In this document: in pieces, positions 32,233 to 41,094 of the stretch
How positions within the stretch are numbered: position 1 is the stretch's first letter
How the letters are laid out: the number at the start of each line of letters is the position of its first letter
Source of the DNA: DSWT01 sp035373625
Lineage (GTDB): Bacteria; Chloroflexota; Anaerolineae; B4-G1; SLSP01
Reading direction: 5' to 3'
DNA: 64,000 bases
Assembly (NCBI GenBank): GCA_035373625.1
Contig: DAOSNS010000003.1
Span: 1-64,000, forward strand
Notes under the pieces: generated by a model
What the model was told of the DNA's origin: nothing
The model's database searches: none
What the model saw: only the letters and a program-made list of their open reading frames with translations
Translations under genes and position numbers: made by a program

Positions 32233-33372
32233 ACTGTCTACTATAGATAACCACGCTTGCGCTGCGTGCGCCCAGGTGAATGTTGCAGCGCGCGCCGGGC
32301 CGGCGCGGCGTAGGCGATCACGCAGTGAAAGATCATCGAGAGCCTGCGCTAAGGCTGCCGTCCACGCGGGAACATCCAGTGGATCCACCAGTAAGCCTGC
32401 ATCGCCGACGACTTCCGGTACGCTGGACGCGGTGGAGGCTACTACAGGTGTGCCGCATGCCATAGCTTCTAGCGGGGGGAAGCCGAAGCCTTCATACAGG
32501 CTAGGGAAGGCCAGTAACGCCGCCTGACGATACAAAGCCGGCAGGTCGGCGTCATCGCAGAATCCCAATAGATGCACATAGGGCCGTTGTTCCGCTGCGG
32601 CAAGGATCGGCCCGGCAAGCCATGCCGGGCGTCCAACGATGACCAGATCGAGGGGCCGCCGGGCCGCCAGCGGGTCGCAGGCTTCCATCAGCCGGATATA
32701 GTTCTTGCGCGGTTGGACGGTGCCGACAGTGAGGATGTAAGGCCGGGCACCGATGCCGTAGCGGGCTTGCAGATGCGCGCGTTCGCCTTCTGCCGGATGG
32801 GGGTTGAAGCGCGGCGTGACGCCGCTGTATAGTGTGGTCACTTGGGCAGGGGGAACATGCAACAGCTCGATCAAATCGCGGCGGGTGGCCTCGGAATCGG
32901 CAAAAATGTGATCGGCACGGGCAACGCTGCGCGGCACGGCTTTTGCCAGATAGGTGCGGAGTTTGGGCGGGAAGGTTTCCGGGTAGCGCAGGAAAGAAAG
33001 GTCATGGACGGTCAAGAACGCGCGGGTTGTGCGTTTGAGCGGCGGAAGGACAAAATCTGGCGCGTAGAAAACATCCACGCGCCCGGTGAGCCATTCGGCA
33101 GGCAGGGGCACCCGTGCGCGCTGCCAGAGCCGCGCCATCCAGTCGTCGGTGAGCGGCAAGTCGCGGAAGGTCAACGTGGCAGTGGAAGCGGCGTTGTCCC
33201 GCAGATGCTGCTTTGCGCGCGTCCAGCGTTCGCCCAGGCCGGCGGTCGCCGTCAGCAGCACAAAGCTGTGGGGGCTGTCGGCGGTCAGGATGGCGTCAAT
33301 CAGCTCGCGGGCATAGCGTCCGATGCCTGCGCCCTGTCGCGCCGCCGCCGTGTAATCAATGGCGATGCGCAT
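32230..33372 (-). CDS. Glycosyltransferase family 4
   Basis: A 380-residue GT-B glycosyltransferase. N-terminal IDYTAAARQGAGIGRYAREL, central VGTVQPRKNYIRLMEA and the donor-binding EGFGFPPLEAMACGTPVVAS (E-x7-E) motif are those of GT4 enzymes, mostly mannosyl- or rhamnosyl-like transferases using GDP or UDP sugars. No membrane segment. The last residues (VDS and stop) are encoded by the border of the heptamer array that follows. Confidence 0.93.
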   Translation of the reverse strand: MRIAIDYTAAARQGAGIGRYARELIDAILTADSPHSFVLLTATAGLGERWTRAKQHLRDNAASTATLTFRDLPLTDDWMARLWQRARVPLPAEWLTGRVDVFYAPDFVLPPLKRTTRAFLTVHDLSFLRYPETFPPKLRTYLAKAVPRSVARADHIFADSEATRRDLIELLHVPPAQVTTLYSGVTPRFNPHPAEGERAHLQARYGIGARPYILTVGTVQPRKNYIRLMEACDPLAARRPLDLVIVGRPAWLAGPILAAAEQRPYVHLLGFCDDADLPALYRQAALLAFPSLYEGFGFPPLEAMACGTPVVASTASSVPEVVGDAGLLVDPLDVPAWTAALAQALDDLSLRDRLRRAGPARAATFTWAHAAQAWLSIVDS

Positions 33373-33465
33373 AGTTCATCCACGAGATAACGGGTGTGCG
33401 TTGCAATGTCTCACTTTTGGCCGGCGATTGAGCCGATGATTCTGCAACCGGGCCGGGAAATCTGC

Positions 33466-33966
33466 TTAATCTACTGAAGCAGGTTGCGGCTTTCCTACAT
33501 CACTATACGTCCAGAAGCGGTTGACGAAGAAGTTCCAAAACAGCACCACGCCCGTGGCAATCACCTTCGCCGCGTTGTACCCGATCTTATGCGCCGTCTC
33601 CGCCGTGGCCACGATATGCAGGTTGCCCACCAGATTGGTCAAGGGAACGTTGAGCGCGAGCAGGATGCCGGTGTTGATGCCCCAGCCGATGACGTTCACC
33701 AGGAAGAACTGCCCCAATTGCGCGGTAATGGGCTTGGAACGCGAATCGGGGTAAGTCCAATAGCGGTTCCACGTGAAGTTGCTCAACACAGCGGTGGTGA
33801 AGGAGATCGTGTTGGCGAGCGCCAGATGCCAGTGCAGGACGGCATGGAGAATGTACAGAATCCCGAAATCTACGAAAGCGCCGATGGTGCCCACCACGAG
33901 AAACTTGGCGAAGCGGATCAGTTCGGTACGATAGTCGGTGATCAAACGTTTGAGTTTTTCTATCAT
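33466..33966 (-). CDS. GtrA-family membrane protein
   Basis: A 166-residue protein with four predicted membrane helices (about 22-44, 50-70, 90-112, 130-152) and GtrA signatures: RFAKFLVVGTIGAFVDFGIL, SFTTAVLSNFTWNRYWTY and NFFVNRFWTYSD. GtrA proteins are thought to flip polyprenyl-linked sugars used by glycosyltransferases, fitting the GT4 gene downstream. A consensus promoter lies upstream. Confidence 0.92.
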   Translation of the reverse strand: MIEKLKRLITDYRTELIRFAKFLVVGTIGAFVDFGILYILHAVLHWHLALANTISFTTAVLSNFTWNRYWTYPDSRSKPITAQLGQFFLVNVIGWGINTGILLALNVPLTNLVGNLHIVATAETAHKIGYNAAKVIATGVVLFWNFFVNRFWTYSDVGKPQPASVD

Positions 33967-34027
33967 ATCAACCCTGTGAAATCTGTCCAGAGATTCAAAC
34001 GGCGTAATGATCGAATTTACTTGTCGG

Positions 34028-34055
34028 ATTATAACGGGCGATGGAAGGATGTCAA
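34028..34055 (-). promoter_or_regulatory. Consensus sigma70 promoter of gtrA
   Basis: Minus-strand TTGACA (complement of 34050-34055) and TATAAT (complement of 34028-34033), 16 bases apart. The -35 box is at the edge of the 101-bp tandem repeat, whose units end in the same TCAACC/GGTTGA sequence. Confidence 0.8.
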
Positions 34056-34382
34056 CCGTCAGGGCTTTATCGCCAGATCCGCGTTTCTCAACCTCTATCA
34101 GTTAANNNNNNNNNNNNNNNNNNNNNNNNNNNNNNNNNNNNNNNNNNNNNNNNNNNNNNNNNNNNNNNNNNNNNNNNNNNNNNNNNNNNNNNNNNNNNNN
34201 NNNNNGCGTTCCCCTCGGAGCAAGAATGATAAGGCCCTGGTCAACCGTCAGGGCTTTATCGCCAGATCCGCGTTTCTCAACCTCTATCAGTTAAAACGGG
34301 GAACTGGCGTTCCCCTCGGAGCAAGAATGATAAGGCCCTGGTCAACCGTCAGGGCTTTATCATTTAAGGATGATAAGGCTCT
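34050..34382. repeat. 101-bp tandem repeat array interrupted by the assembly gap
   Basis: GTCAACCGTCAGGGCTTTAT starts at 34051, 34240 and 34341; the last two are 101 bases apart. Each unit carries CGCCAGATCCGCGTTTCTCA, then GAACTGGCGTTCCCCTCGG, then AGCAAGAATGATAAGGCCCT. Unit ends (CAGGGCTTTATC and GATAAGGCCCTG) are inverted repeats. The last partial unit ends near 34382. Copy number across the gap is unknown. Parts match the element at 36164-36335. Confidence 0.9.
34106..34205. other. Assembly gap (100 N)
   Basis: Exactly 100 undetermined bases within a tandem repeat; the fixed size suggests a placeholder for a scaffold join and not a measured distance. Confidence 0.99.
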
Positions 34383-34403
34383 GTGTCAACTGCGGTTTAG
34401 CCT

Positions 34404-34431
34404 TTGCCTAAGCGCCGCTTCGTGGTATAAT
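34404..34431 (+). promoter_or_regulatory. Promoter of the tRNA-Ser gene
   Basis: TATAAT at 34426-34431 with a weaker TTGCCT at 34404-34409 (16-base spacer), 11 bases before the mature tRNA 5' end. Confidence 0.65.
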
Positions 34432-34442
34432 TCCAGGCGCTC

Positions 34443-34532
<90 letters not shown>

Positions 34533-34541
34533 AATAACGCG

Positions 34542-34577
34542 CCCGGCCTGACGGTTGCCGTCAGGCCGGGTTTTTTT
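34542..34577 (+). terminator. Intrinsic terminator of tRNA-Ser
   Basis: CCCGGCCTGACGG (34542-34554), loop TTG, CCGTCAGGCCGGG (34558-34570), then seven T. A perfect 13-bp stem; it also lies downstream of the converging amidohydrolase gene. Confidence 0.95.
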
Positions 34578-34584
34578 GTATTTT

Positions 34585-35946
34585 CTACTGGCCTGAGACC
34601 AGTTTTCGGGCGATGGCGTTATGGCGTTCGACGACGACGGGCACATCTACCGTGAGCAGTTGCCCTTCCTGGATGACGACCCGTCCGTTGATGACGGATA
34701 GTTCGACATTGTGGGGCTGACAGAAGACGGTGGCTGCCAAAGGATCGTGGACCGCGCCGCCGGCATACCCGAGTGTGTCCAGCCGCAGTCCGATGAAGTC
34801 GGCAGCTTTGCCGGGCGCAAGCTGCCCGATGTCGTCGCGTCCGAGGACGTCGGCGCCGCCACGTGTGGCGATCCACAGGGCTTCTTCCGCGCTGAGGCCG
34901 GCCGGGTTGCCCATCACCCGCTGTAAGAGCAACGCCATTCGCGCTTCTGCCAGCATGTGTGAACTGTCGTTGCTCGCCGAGCCATCCACGCCCAATCCCA
35001 CAGGCACGCCGGCATCGAGATAGGCGCGCACCGGCGCGATCCCCGATGCAAGCCGCATGTTGCTGGAAGGACAATGCGCCACGCCGGTATGGGTATGCGC
35101 CATCTCACGGATTTCCACCGCGTTGATGTGCACGCCGTGCGCAAACCACACATCATCCCCCAACCAGCCCAGCGATTCGGCATAGCCTACGGGCCGCTTG
35201 CCGGAGGTCGCCAGACAAAATTCTTCCTCATCCTTTGTCTCTGCCAGATGGGTGTGCAGTTGCACGCCATAAGCGCGCGCCAGCCGCGCCGATTCGCGCA
35301 TCAAGTCCTCCGTCACCGAGAAGGGCGAGCACGGCGCGACGGCAATGCGCAGCATGGCGTAGGGGCGTGGATCGTGGTAGGTCTCAATGACACGTTGCGT
35401 GTCTTTGAGGATGAAAGCCTCGTTTTCGACGACACGGTCCGGCGGCAGGCCGCCCTGGCTTTCCCCACGGCTCATCGAGCCGCGCGTCGCGTGGAAGCGG
35501 ACGCCGATCTCCTGCGCGGCGCGGATCTCGTCATCCAGGCGTGCGTCGTTGGGGAAGATATACAGGTGGTCCGATGTGGTGGTACAGCCGGAGAGCATCA
35601 GTTCCGCCAGCCCGGTCAACGCGCTAATATAGACCGCTTCACCGCTCAGTCCGGCCCAGATCGTGTACAACGTTTTGAGCCATTGGAACAGCGTGGCATC
35701 TTGGGCGGCCGGTACGGCGCGCGTGAGCGTTTGATAGAGGTGGTGATGGGTGTTGACCAGCCCCGGCAGGATGACCATGTTTGTCGCATCAATGATGTGA
35801 TCGGCGTGTCGCCGACCGACCTCGGCTGTGGTTCCCACGGCTTCGATGACATTGTCACGGACAAAAAGGCTGCCGTTGAGGATCCGACGGCGTTCATCGT
35901 CCATTGTGACCAACAGTGTGGCATTTTTCAATAAAAGTGTGCTCAT
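34585..35946 (-). CDS. Amidohydrolase, 8-oxoguanine deaminase-like
   Basis: A 453-residue metal-dependent deaminase of the ATZ/TRZ subfamily. Zinc ligands: PGLVNTHHHLYQTLTR (HxH), QLHTHLAETKDEEEF, the HGVHIN His and GVDGSASNDSSHM (Asp). The pattern LYQTLTRAVPAAQDATLFQW and length best match 8-oxoguanine deaminase, which converts 8-oxoguanine to urate; guanine or N-ethylammeline-type substrates remain possible. Cytoplasmic. It is a single leftward gene. Confidence 0.8.
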   Translation of the reverse strand: MSTLLLKNATLLVTMDDERRRILNGSLFVRDNVIEAVGTTAEVGRRHADHIIDATNMVILPGLVNTHHHLYQTLTRAVPAAQDATLFQWLKTLYTIWAGLSGEAVYISALTGLAELMLSGCTTTSDHLYIFPNDARLDDEIRAAQEIGVRFHATRGSMSRGESQGGLPPDRVVENEAFILKDTQRVIETYHDPRPYAMLRIAVAPCSPFSVTEDLMRESARLARAYGVQLHTHLAETKDEEEFCLATSGKRPVGYAESLGWLGDDVWFAHGVHINAVEIREMAHTHTGVAHCPSSNMRLASGIAPVRAYLDAGVPVGLGVDGSASNDSSHMLAEARMALLLQRVMGNPAGLSAEEALWIATRGGADVLGRDDIGQLAPGKAADFIGLRLDTLGYAGGAVHDPLAATVFCQPHNVELSVINGRVVIQEGQLLTVDVPVVVERHNAIARKLVSGQ

Positions 35947-36042
35947 GTCTCGTCCTCTGTAGAGTTGCTAAAGAAACGAATCATACAACAACAGTACTTG
36001 ATAGTGTAACACAAGGGCGTGATAGAGCAACCCAAGGCTTTC

Positions 36043-36163
36043 AGGACTTACGCAAACTGGCGGAACTTTACCGCAGAGCACGCCGAGAGCGCGGAGATTT
36101 TCTCTTTTCTCGGCGTTCTCAGCGGCCTCGGCGGTGAAAAATGGACACGTCTGCGTAAGTCCT
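36043..36163. mobile_element. MITE-like element with AGGACTTACGCA terminal inverted repeats
   Basis: Perfect 12-bp terminal inverted repeats: AGGACTTACGCA (36043-36054) and TGCGTAAGTCCT (36152-36163). The 121-bp element has no ORF. Its interior is itself palindromic (ACCGCAGAG...GCCGAGA against TCTCGGC...GGCGGT). The termini resemble those of non-autonomous elements common in some bacteria; the mobilising transposase is not in the window. Confidence 0.75.
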
Positions 36164-36335
36164 AGCTTTATCATTCTTGTTACAGCAACTTCATTTGGCT
36201 TCGAGCGGATCGCCAGATGGCTTTGAGCGGATGACCAGATGGTTTCGAGCGGATCGCCAGATGGTTTCGAGCGGATGACCAGATCCGCGTTGCTCAAGGA
36301 ACTGGCGTTTCCCTCGGAGCAAGAATGATAAGGCC
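36164..36335. repeat. TTATCATTCTTG inverted-repeat element with four 22-bp internal repeats
   Basis: Perfect 12-bp inverted repeats TTATCATTCTTG (36168-36179) and CAAGAATGATAA (36320-36331) bound the element. Inside are four 22-bp tandem units of TTTCGAGCGGATCGCCAGAT type (36199-36286) alternating GATCGCC and GATGACC. The right part shares GGAACTGGCGTTTCCCTCGG with the 101-bp tandem repeats. Confidence 0.85.
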
Positions 36336-36482
36336 ATATAGAGCAACCTGGAGTCCTGAGATGGGTTGCTTTGTCTTTCAGCCGTGTTACACTCGATATA
36401 GTCTCCCCCTTGGGGCCGGTAACACTCAACGGGAAGACTCTCCGCTCACTTTGACGTTGAAACGGCTGTGCGGAGAATTTTG

Positions 36483-39179
36483 ATGATGAGGAATGCTATG
36501 GTCGGACTGAAAAAATGGCTTGCTGTTGCCCTGGTATTGACCTTGTTGACCGGAACTTCGGCGGCGGTCACCCCGCCTCCCGATGCGCAGGGTCGGATAC
36601 TGACGCTGCTTGCACATGTGGATCTGCCCTGGCGTATTCAGGAGATAGCCTACGAGCATCAAACCCTCACAGTTTGTCTCGATATTCCGCCGGAAGACCT
36701 GCGCACTAACGACGGACTGGGCGTTGAATGGACCCAGAACGCCGTTCAACGGGCACTTGCGCCTCTCGAATGGCGCGTGCTGCATGTTCAGGCGCGTGAC
36801 CCGAAAACCGGTGTATGCCGGGCCCTTTCGGATTTTCTGCCGCATACCGCGACCCGGCACTCCATTTCCGCCGCGGAGATCCCCCCTGTTGCTGCTACAC
36901 CGCTGTTTCCGCGTGGCCTTGCCGGCAAGACGATCTACCTCAGCGCGGGGCATGGCTGGCTGTGGAGTTACAGCTCACGGGATTGGAGGGTGCAGCGTGG
37001 CGTGACCGAGATGCTGATTGAAGATCACAACAATGCCGAGGTTGTCGGGCACTACCTGATTCCCTACCTGGAGAACGCCGGCGCGACGGTCATCCCTGTC
37101 CGCGAGCGTGACCGGAACACGGTGCGGGCTATCGTGGATAATGACCAGGGCGCGCCCGGCTATATCGAGACCGGCGCCTGGGCCACGGGGAGCTTCTCCG
37201 GCTATGCCGGCGGGACGTATCGTTTTGCTGCCACGGTGGGAGGGTCCCCCATATCCACGGCGACCTGGCGCATTGCCGTCCCGCGCAGCGGCACCTATGC
37301 CCTGTATGCCTGGGTGTATCCCGGCGCGAATCGCGCTCCCGATGCGCATTACACCATCGCCCACGCGGCAGGAACGGCGCACGTGCATCTCGACCAACGT
37401 ATTCGCCGACCCACCTGGCGTTACCTGGGCACATTCCCTTTCTACGCGGGGACGGCGACGGTGATGTTGGACAACGCCTCGACGGTGGGCAGTGGCGCGG
37501 TGGTGATTGCCGATGCGTTGCGCCTGGGCGGCGGGAATTTCGACAGCTTGAGTGGCATCGTGACCGACGCCCCCTATCCGTCGCAGCGTCCCTGGTGGGA
37601 GACGGCAACGTTTTATTACAGTCAGTGGATGGGGCTGAACTACTATGACTGGGAAAACTTCAACGACGTCACCGCGCGCCCGATGTTTGCACGTTGGAAT
37701 CACGCGGGCAGTGGCGAGGATGCTCTCTTCATTTCCTGGCACACCAACGGCTACAACGGCACGTTGCGGGGAACTGAATCCTACGTCCACAACGGCGATA
37801 CCTATTCTCGCACGGCCGGGAGCACATTGTTACAAACCGCCGTTCATGACGAATTGCTCCATGACATTTGGGCCGGTTGGGACGCTACGTGGACGGATCG
37901 CGGTAAGCGTGAGGCCGACCTGGGCGAGTTGCGGCTGTTGTGGGACGATAACCCCGCCACGCAGATGCCCGGCGTGTTGTTGGAGGTTGCGTTCCATGAC
38001 AACCCGGATGATGCGCGTGCGCTCAAAGACCCTCGCTTTGCTCAATTGGCGGCGCGCGCGGTTTATCAAGGCATTGTGCGCTACTTCGAGCTGCGCGACG
38101 GCGTGGACCTGGTCACCGCACCTGAGCCGCCGACCCACTTGCGCGTCCAAAATCTTGGCGGTGGGGCGGTGCGCGTGGCGTGGCGGCCTTCTCTGACGGA
38201 TGGGGTGGGGCTGCGCGGTGAGGCTGCGACGGGGTACCGCCTTTATACCAGCCCGGACGGCTTCGCGTGGGGCGCGCCGGTTGTGGTCGCCGGGACTGTG
38301 TACACTCTGACCGGACTCAGCGCGGGGCAGATGTTCTTTGTCCGTGTGACGGCGACCAACGACGGCGGCGAGTCCTTCCCCACGGAAGTCCTCGGCGCGC
38401 GGGTGGGCGCTCACCCCACGCTACTGCTTGTCAACGGCTTCGACCGCCTCGATGCCGATGGCATCCCCATCGAAAATGATCCGGTGGAAGGCATCAACGC
38501 GCGCATGTGGCTCGATCGCATGAACCGCCGTGATGCTGTAGTGGCCCATGGGCTATCTGTGCCTATCTTCTATGCCTGGAACAGCGCCAGCAATGAGGCG
38601 GTGGCAGATGGCCTGGTCTCACTTCAGGATGCTCTTATGGTGGATTGGATTCTCGGTGAAGAGAGCACGTCGGAAGACGGCACCTTGAACACGGCCGAGC
38701 GCGCCGCGTTGACAACTTATCTCAACAGTGGACGCGCCTTGCTTATCAGCGGAACGAATCTGGCCTGGGACCTCGAAGCGCAGGGTCGCGCTCCCATGTT
38801 TCTGCGTGAGACCTTGCATACCGGTTACGTCGCCGATGATGCGGGAACGTATGCCGTTCAGCCGACAGTGGACGGCGCATTTGCAGGCTTGACGGCCTTC
38901 ACTTTTGATGCGCAGGATGAGTACGACGCCGGTGCCCCCGACGTGTTGATGCCTTTGAACGGGGCGACGGCGGCGCTCGGTTACGTTGGCGGGACGGGTG
39001 GGGATGCCGCTATTCAATATGTCACCGGCAACCAACGCTTGCTGGTATTGGGTTTTCCCCTTGAAGGGATACCGCGCCCTGCACGCGATAGGGTAATGGC
39101 GCGCGCGTTGGATTTTCTCGATGTTTTTCATGTGGGGGTGGAACGGGTGTTTCTGCCTCTGGTTGTGCGTCAGGATTAA
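36483..39179 (+). CDS. Secreted N-acetylmuramoyl-L-alanine amidase with golvesin-like and FN3 domains
   Basis: An 898-residue exported protein. A signal peptide (LKKWLAVALVLTLLTGTSAA) is followed by an amidase_3 domain in two parts: KTIYLSAGHGW (zinc His) and HNNAEVVGHYLIPYLENAGA, then after an insert ALFISWHTNGYNGTLRGTE (second His) and PGVLLEVAFHDNPDDAR (catalytic Glu). The insert (about residues 225-350, GYIETGAWATGSFSGYAGG to GAVVIADALRLGG) resembles a golvesin/xanthan-lyase C-terminal domain. An FN3 domain (about 550-640) and a glutamine-amidotransferase-like fold (about 650-880) follow. It ends VFLPLVVRQD. ATG 36483 follows GGAG. It likely cleaves peptidoglycan cross-link stems outside the cell. 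Confidence 0.85.
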   Translation: MMRNAMVGLKKWLAVALVLTLLTGTSAAVTPPPDAQGRILTLLAHVDLPWRIQEIAYEHQTLTVCLDIPPEDLRTNDGLGVEWTQNAVQRALAPLEWRVLHVQARDPKTGVCRALSDFLPHTATRHSISAAEIPPVAATPLFPRGLAGKTIYLSAGHGWLWSYSSRDWRVQRGVTEMLIEDHNNAEVVGHYLIPYLENAGATVIPVRERDRNTVRAIVDNDQGAPGYIETGAWATGSFSGYAGGTYRFAATVGGSPISTATWRIAVPRSGTYALYAWVYPGANRAPDAHYTIAHAAGTAHVHLDQRIRRPTWRYLGTFPFYAGTATVMLDNASTVGSGAVVIADALRLGGGNFDSLSGIVTDAPYPSQRPWWETATFYYSQWMGLNYYDWENFNDVTARPMFARWNHAGSGEDALFISWHTNGYNGTLRGTESYVHNGDTYSRTAGSTLLQTAVHDELLHDIWAGWDATWTDRGKREADLGELRLLWDDNPATQMPGVLLEVAFHDNPDDARALKDPRFAQLAARAVYQGIVRYFELRDGVDLVTAPEPPTHLRVQNLGGGAVRVAWRPSLTDGVGLRGEAATGYRLYTSPDGFAWGAPVVVAGTVYTLTGLSAGQMFFVRVTATNDGGESFPTEVLGARVGAHPTLLLVNGFDRLDADGIPIENDPVEGINARMWLDRMNRRDAVVAHGLSVPIFYAWNSASNEAVADGLVSLQDALMVDWILGEESTSEDGTLNTAERAALTTYLNSGRALLISGTNLAWDLEAQGRAPMFLRETLHTGYVADDAGTYAVQPTVDGAFAGLTAFTFDAQDEYDAGAPDVLMPLNGATAALGYVGGTGGDAAIQYVTGNQRLLVLGFPLEGIPRPARDRVMARALDFLDVFHVGVERVFLPLVVRQD

Positions 39180-39205
39180 AAAAGCCCTCCCGCAAGGCGG
39201 GAGGG
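39178..39205 (-). terminator. Intrinsic terminator of the histidine kinase operon (leftward)
   Basis: CCCTCCCGC (39185-39193), loop AAG, GCGGGAGGG (39197-39205). On the minus strand the stem is followed by CTTTTTT, so it stops leftward transcription from the kinase gene; the amidase stop codon lies within the same A/T run. Confidence 0.85.
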
Positions 39206-39282
39206 TGTAGAGGAGGAATCATGCACACACCGGGGTGTCCAGGCCCGCTGTGTAGGACATGACTGAACTTGTGTTGCGATAA

Positions 39283-41094
39283 TTACAAACCCGGCATGGC
39301 GATCGGTACGGTGAAGTAGAACGTGCTTCCCTTGCCGGGCACGCTTTCGAGCCAGATTCGCCCGTCGTGCATCTCCACCAGGTTTTTGGCGATGGCCAAC
39401 CCCAGGCCACTGCCGTTGGTTTCATCCGTAGCCGGGTCGGTAATGCGAAAGAATTTGGTAAACATGCGCGCCTGATTTTCCGGGCTGATGCCGATGCCTG
39501 TGTCGCTCACGGCGCAGCGGATGAAGTCAGGTTCATCGGCAGAAAGCCAGGCTTTGATCGTGATGACGCCGTGGGCGGGCGTATATTTGATCGCATTCTG
39601 AATCAGGACGTTCAAAATCTGGCGCAGCCGGTCAGGATCGGCATAGGCGGCCGGCAGTCCTTCCCACAACTCCACCGTGCAGGATTGTTGCTTTCTCGCC
39701 ATTTTCTTCGCTACCGTTTTCAGTACCTCGTCAATCGCTGCACGCAGGTTGGTCTCACGTGGCGTAAGGCGCATCCGCCCCGCCTCGATTTGAGAGATGT
39801 CCACGATGTTGTTGACGAATGTTTCCATACGCTGCACACTCTCGCCGATGGTTTCGACGAATTCCTGTTGTTGGGGCGTCAACGTCCCCAACATTCCTCC
39901 GCCGAGCATCTCAACATACCCCCAGATGCACGTGATCGGGGTACGGAGTTCGTGCGCCAGGGTCGAGATGAACTCCGCGCGGGTGAGGTTGGCCTGTCGC
40001 AGGGCTTCGTAGAGGCGCGCGTTGTCTACGGCAATCGCCACGTTATCGGCCACGCGGGTGATGAATTCGAGCTTGCTCTTTTTGAATGTACGCTCTTCTG
40101 TCACCAGGTAGAGCACGCCGATAGGGCGGTTCTCGCGCAGGAGCGGCAACACCAGGCAATGATCCTCAAGGTACGGCTCGTGTGTCCCGATACAGCGGGT
40201 CGCCAGCCAATTGTCCGGTGTGATGTTGCTGAGTTTGGTAATCCAGCGTATACCATCTTCGGCGACGAGACCCAGCACACCGGCCTCGGCGCCGGAAGCT
40301 GCGATGGCCCAGGCAGTGCCGCGCTCCATGACCCGGTTGAAGAGCAGGCTGGCGTTGAGGTCGCGTGTCATTTCCTGAAGGATGGTCAGTTCGCGTATTT
40401 TCTCGGCAAGCGTCTGGTCGGTCTTTTGATGGGTTAGCGCGTTGTACAGGGCAACGGCGGCGTTTTCGGCGAAGGCGCTCAGGGTTGCCATATCCTCGGC
40501 GGTAAAGACGCCGGTGCGTGCACGATTGTCCAGGTAGATCGCCCCCAAAACCTCATCATTGTGGATCAAAGGCACACAGAGGATGGAACGCAGGCCGTAG
40601 GCGATGACACTCTCACTCTCCGTGAAACGGGGGTCTATCTGGGCATTGCTGGTAAGAATGGGACTTTTTCTTTCGAGCGTCTGCTGCACGATGCTGCGGC
40701 TGTAGGTAATGTCGGTTTCGGAAAAAGAAGTATGGGTGGCGGTGCGTATGATCTCCACCTGCGGTCGGTTATCCACGTCCAGGACGAGCAACAGGCCGCG
40801 TTCGGCGCTGGTGAGGGTGATGAAGGCATCCAGGACAGCTTGCAGGGTTTGCCGCCAATCGAGCGAGGCGTAGATGGGCCGCGACACCTCGTAAAACAGA
40901 CCGAGCTGCGCGCTCTTTTCAAGCATCATCTCGGTTTGGATGTGTTGTACCATCGTTTCCCAGGCTTCGAGGTATGGCTCCAATGTTTGGCCTGAAGCGC
41001 CGTTCTGTAATGCCTGACGCTGTTCCCGAATTTGTGTTTGGAGTTGCGTCAGCATTTCGCGTGCCTGATAGCTGTTAATCTTTATCTTTTCCAT
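39283..41094 (-). CDS. Sensor histidine kinase with two GAF domains
   Basis: A 603-residue soluble kinase. A short N-terminal coiled coil (LTQLQTQIREQRQAL) leads to GAF 1 (about 75-220; RGLLLVLDVDNRPQVEI, LCVPLIHNDEVLGAIYLDN), a linker helix, GAF 2 (about 240-370; LVLPLLRENRPIGVLYLV), HisKA with phospho-acceptor His in FISTLAHELRTPITCIWGY, and HATPase with QNAIKYTP, DTGIGI and GSGLGLAIAKNLVEM. No membrane segment, so it senses a cytoplasmic signal. No response regulator is adjacent. ATG 41094 with GAGAGG upstream is chosen over longer frames overlapping the previous gene; it still overlaps that stop. Confidence 0.93.
   Translation of the reverse strand: MEKIKINSYQAREMLTQLQTQIREQRQALQNGASGQTLEPYLEAWETMVQHIQTEMMLEKSAQLGLFYEVSRPIYASLDWRQTLQAVLDAFITLTSAERGLLLVLDVDNRPQVEIIRTATHTSFSETDITYSRSIVQQTLERKSPILTSNAQIDPRFTESESVIAYGLRSILCVPLIHNDEVLGAIYLDNRARTGVFTAEDMATLSAFAENAAVALYNALTHQKTDQTLAEKIRELTILQEMTRDLNASLLFNRVMERGTAWAIAASGAEAGVLGLVAEDGIRWITKLSNITPDNWLATRCIGTHEPYLEDHCLVLPLLRENRPIGVLYLVTEERTFKKSKLEFITRVADNVAIAVDNARLYEALRQANLTRAEFISTLAHELRTPITCIWGYVEMLGGGMLGTLTPQQQEFVETIGESVQRMETFVNNIVDISQIEAGRMRLTPRETNLRAAIDEVLKTVAKKMARKQQSCTVELWEGLPAAYADPDRLRQILNVLIQNAIKYTPAHGVITIKAWLSADEPDFIRCAVSDTGIGISPENQARMFTKFFRITDPATDETNGSGLGLAIAKNLVEMHDGRIWLESVPGKGSTFYFTVPIAMPGL

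Larger units (their letters stand above)
36022..36348. other. Repeat-filled intergenic region 35947-36482
   Basis: The 536-bp gap between the amidohydrolase and amidase genes holds no gene. ATAGAGCAACC occurs as a direct repeat at 36022-36032 and 36338-36348, flanking two adjoining repeat elements (36043-36163 and 36164-36335), as if they had inserted into one site. The remaining about 130 bases before the amidase show only a short CCCCCTTGGGG palindrome. Confidence 0.6.
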
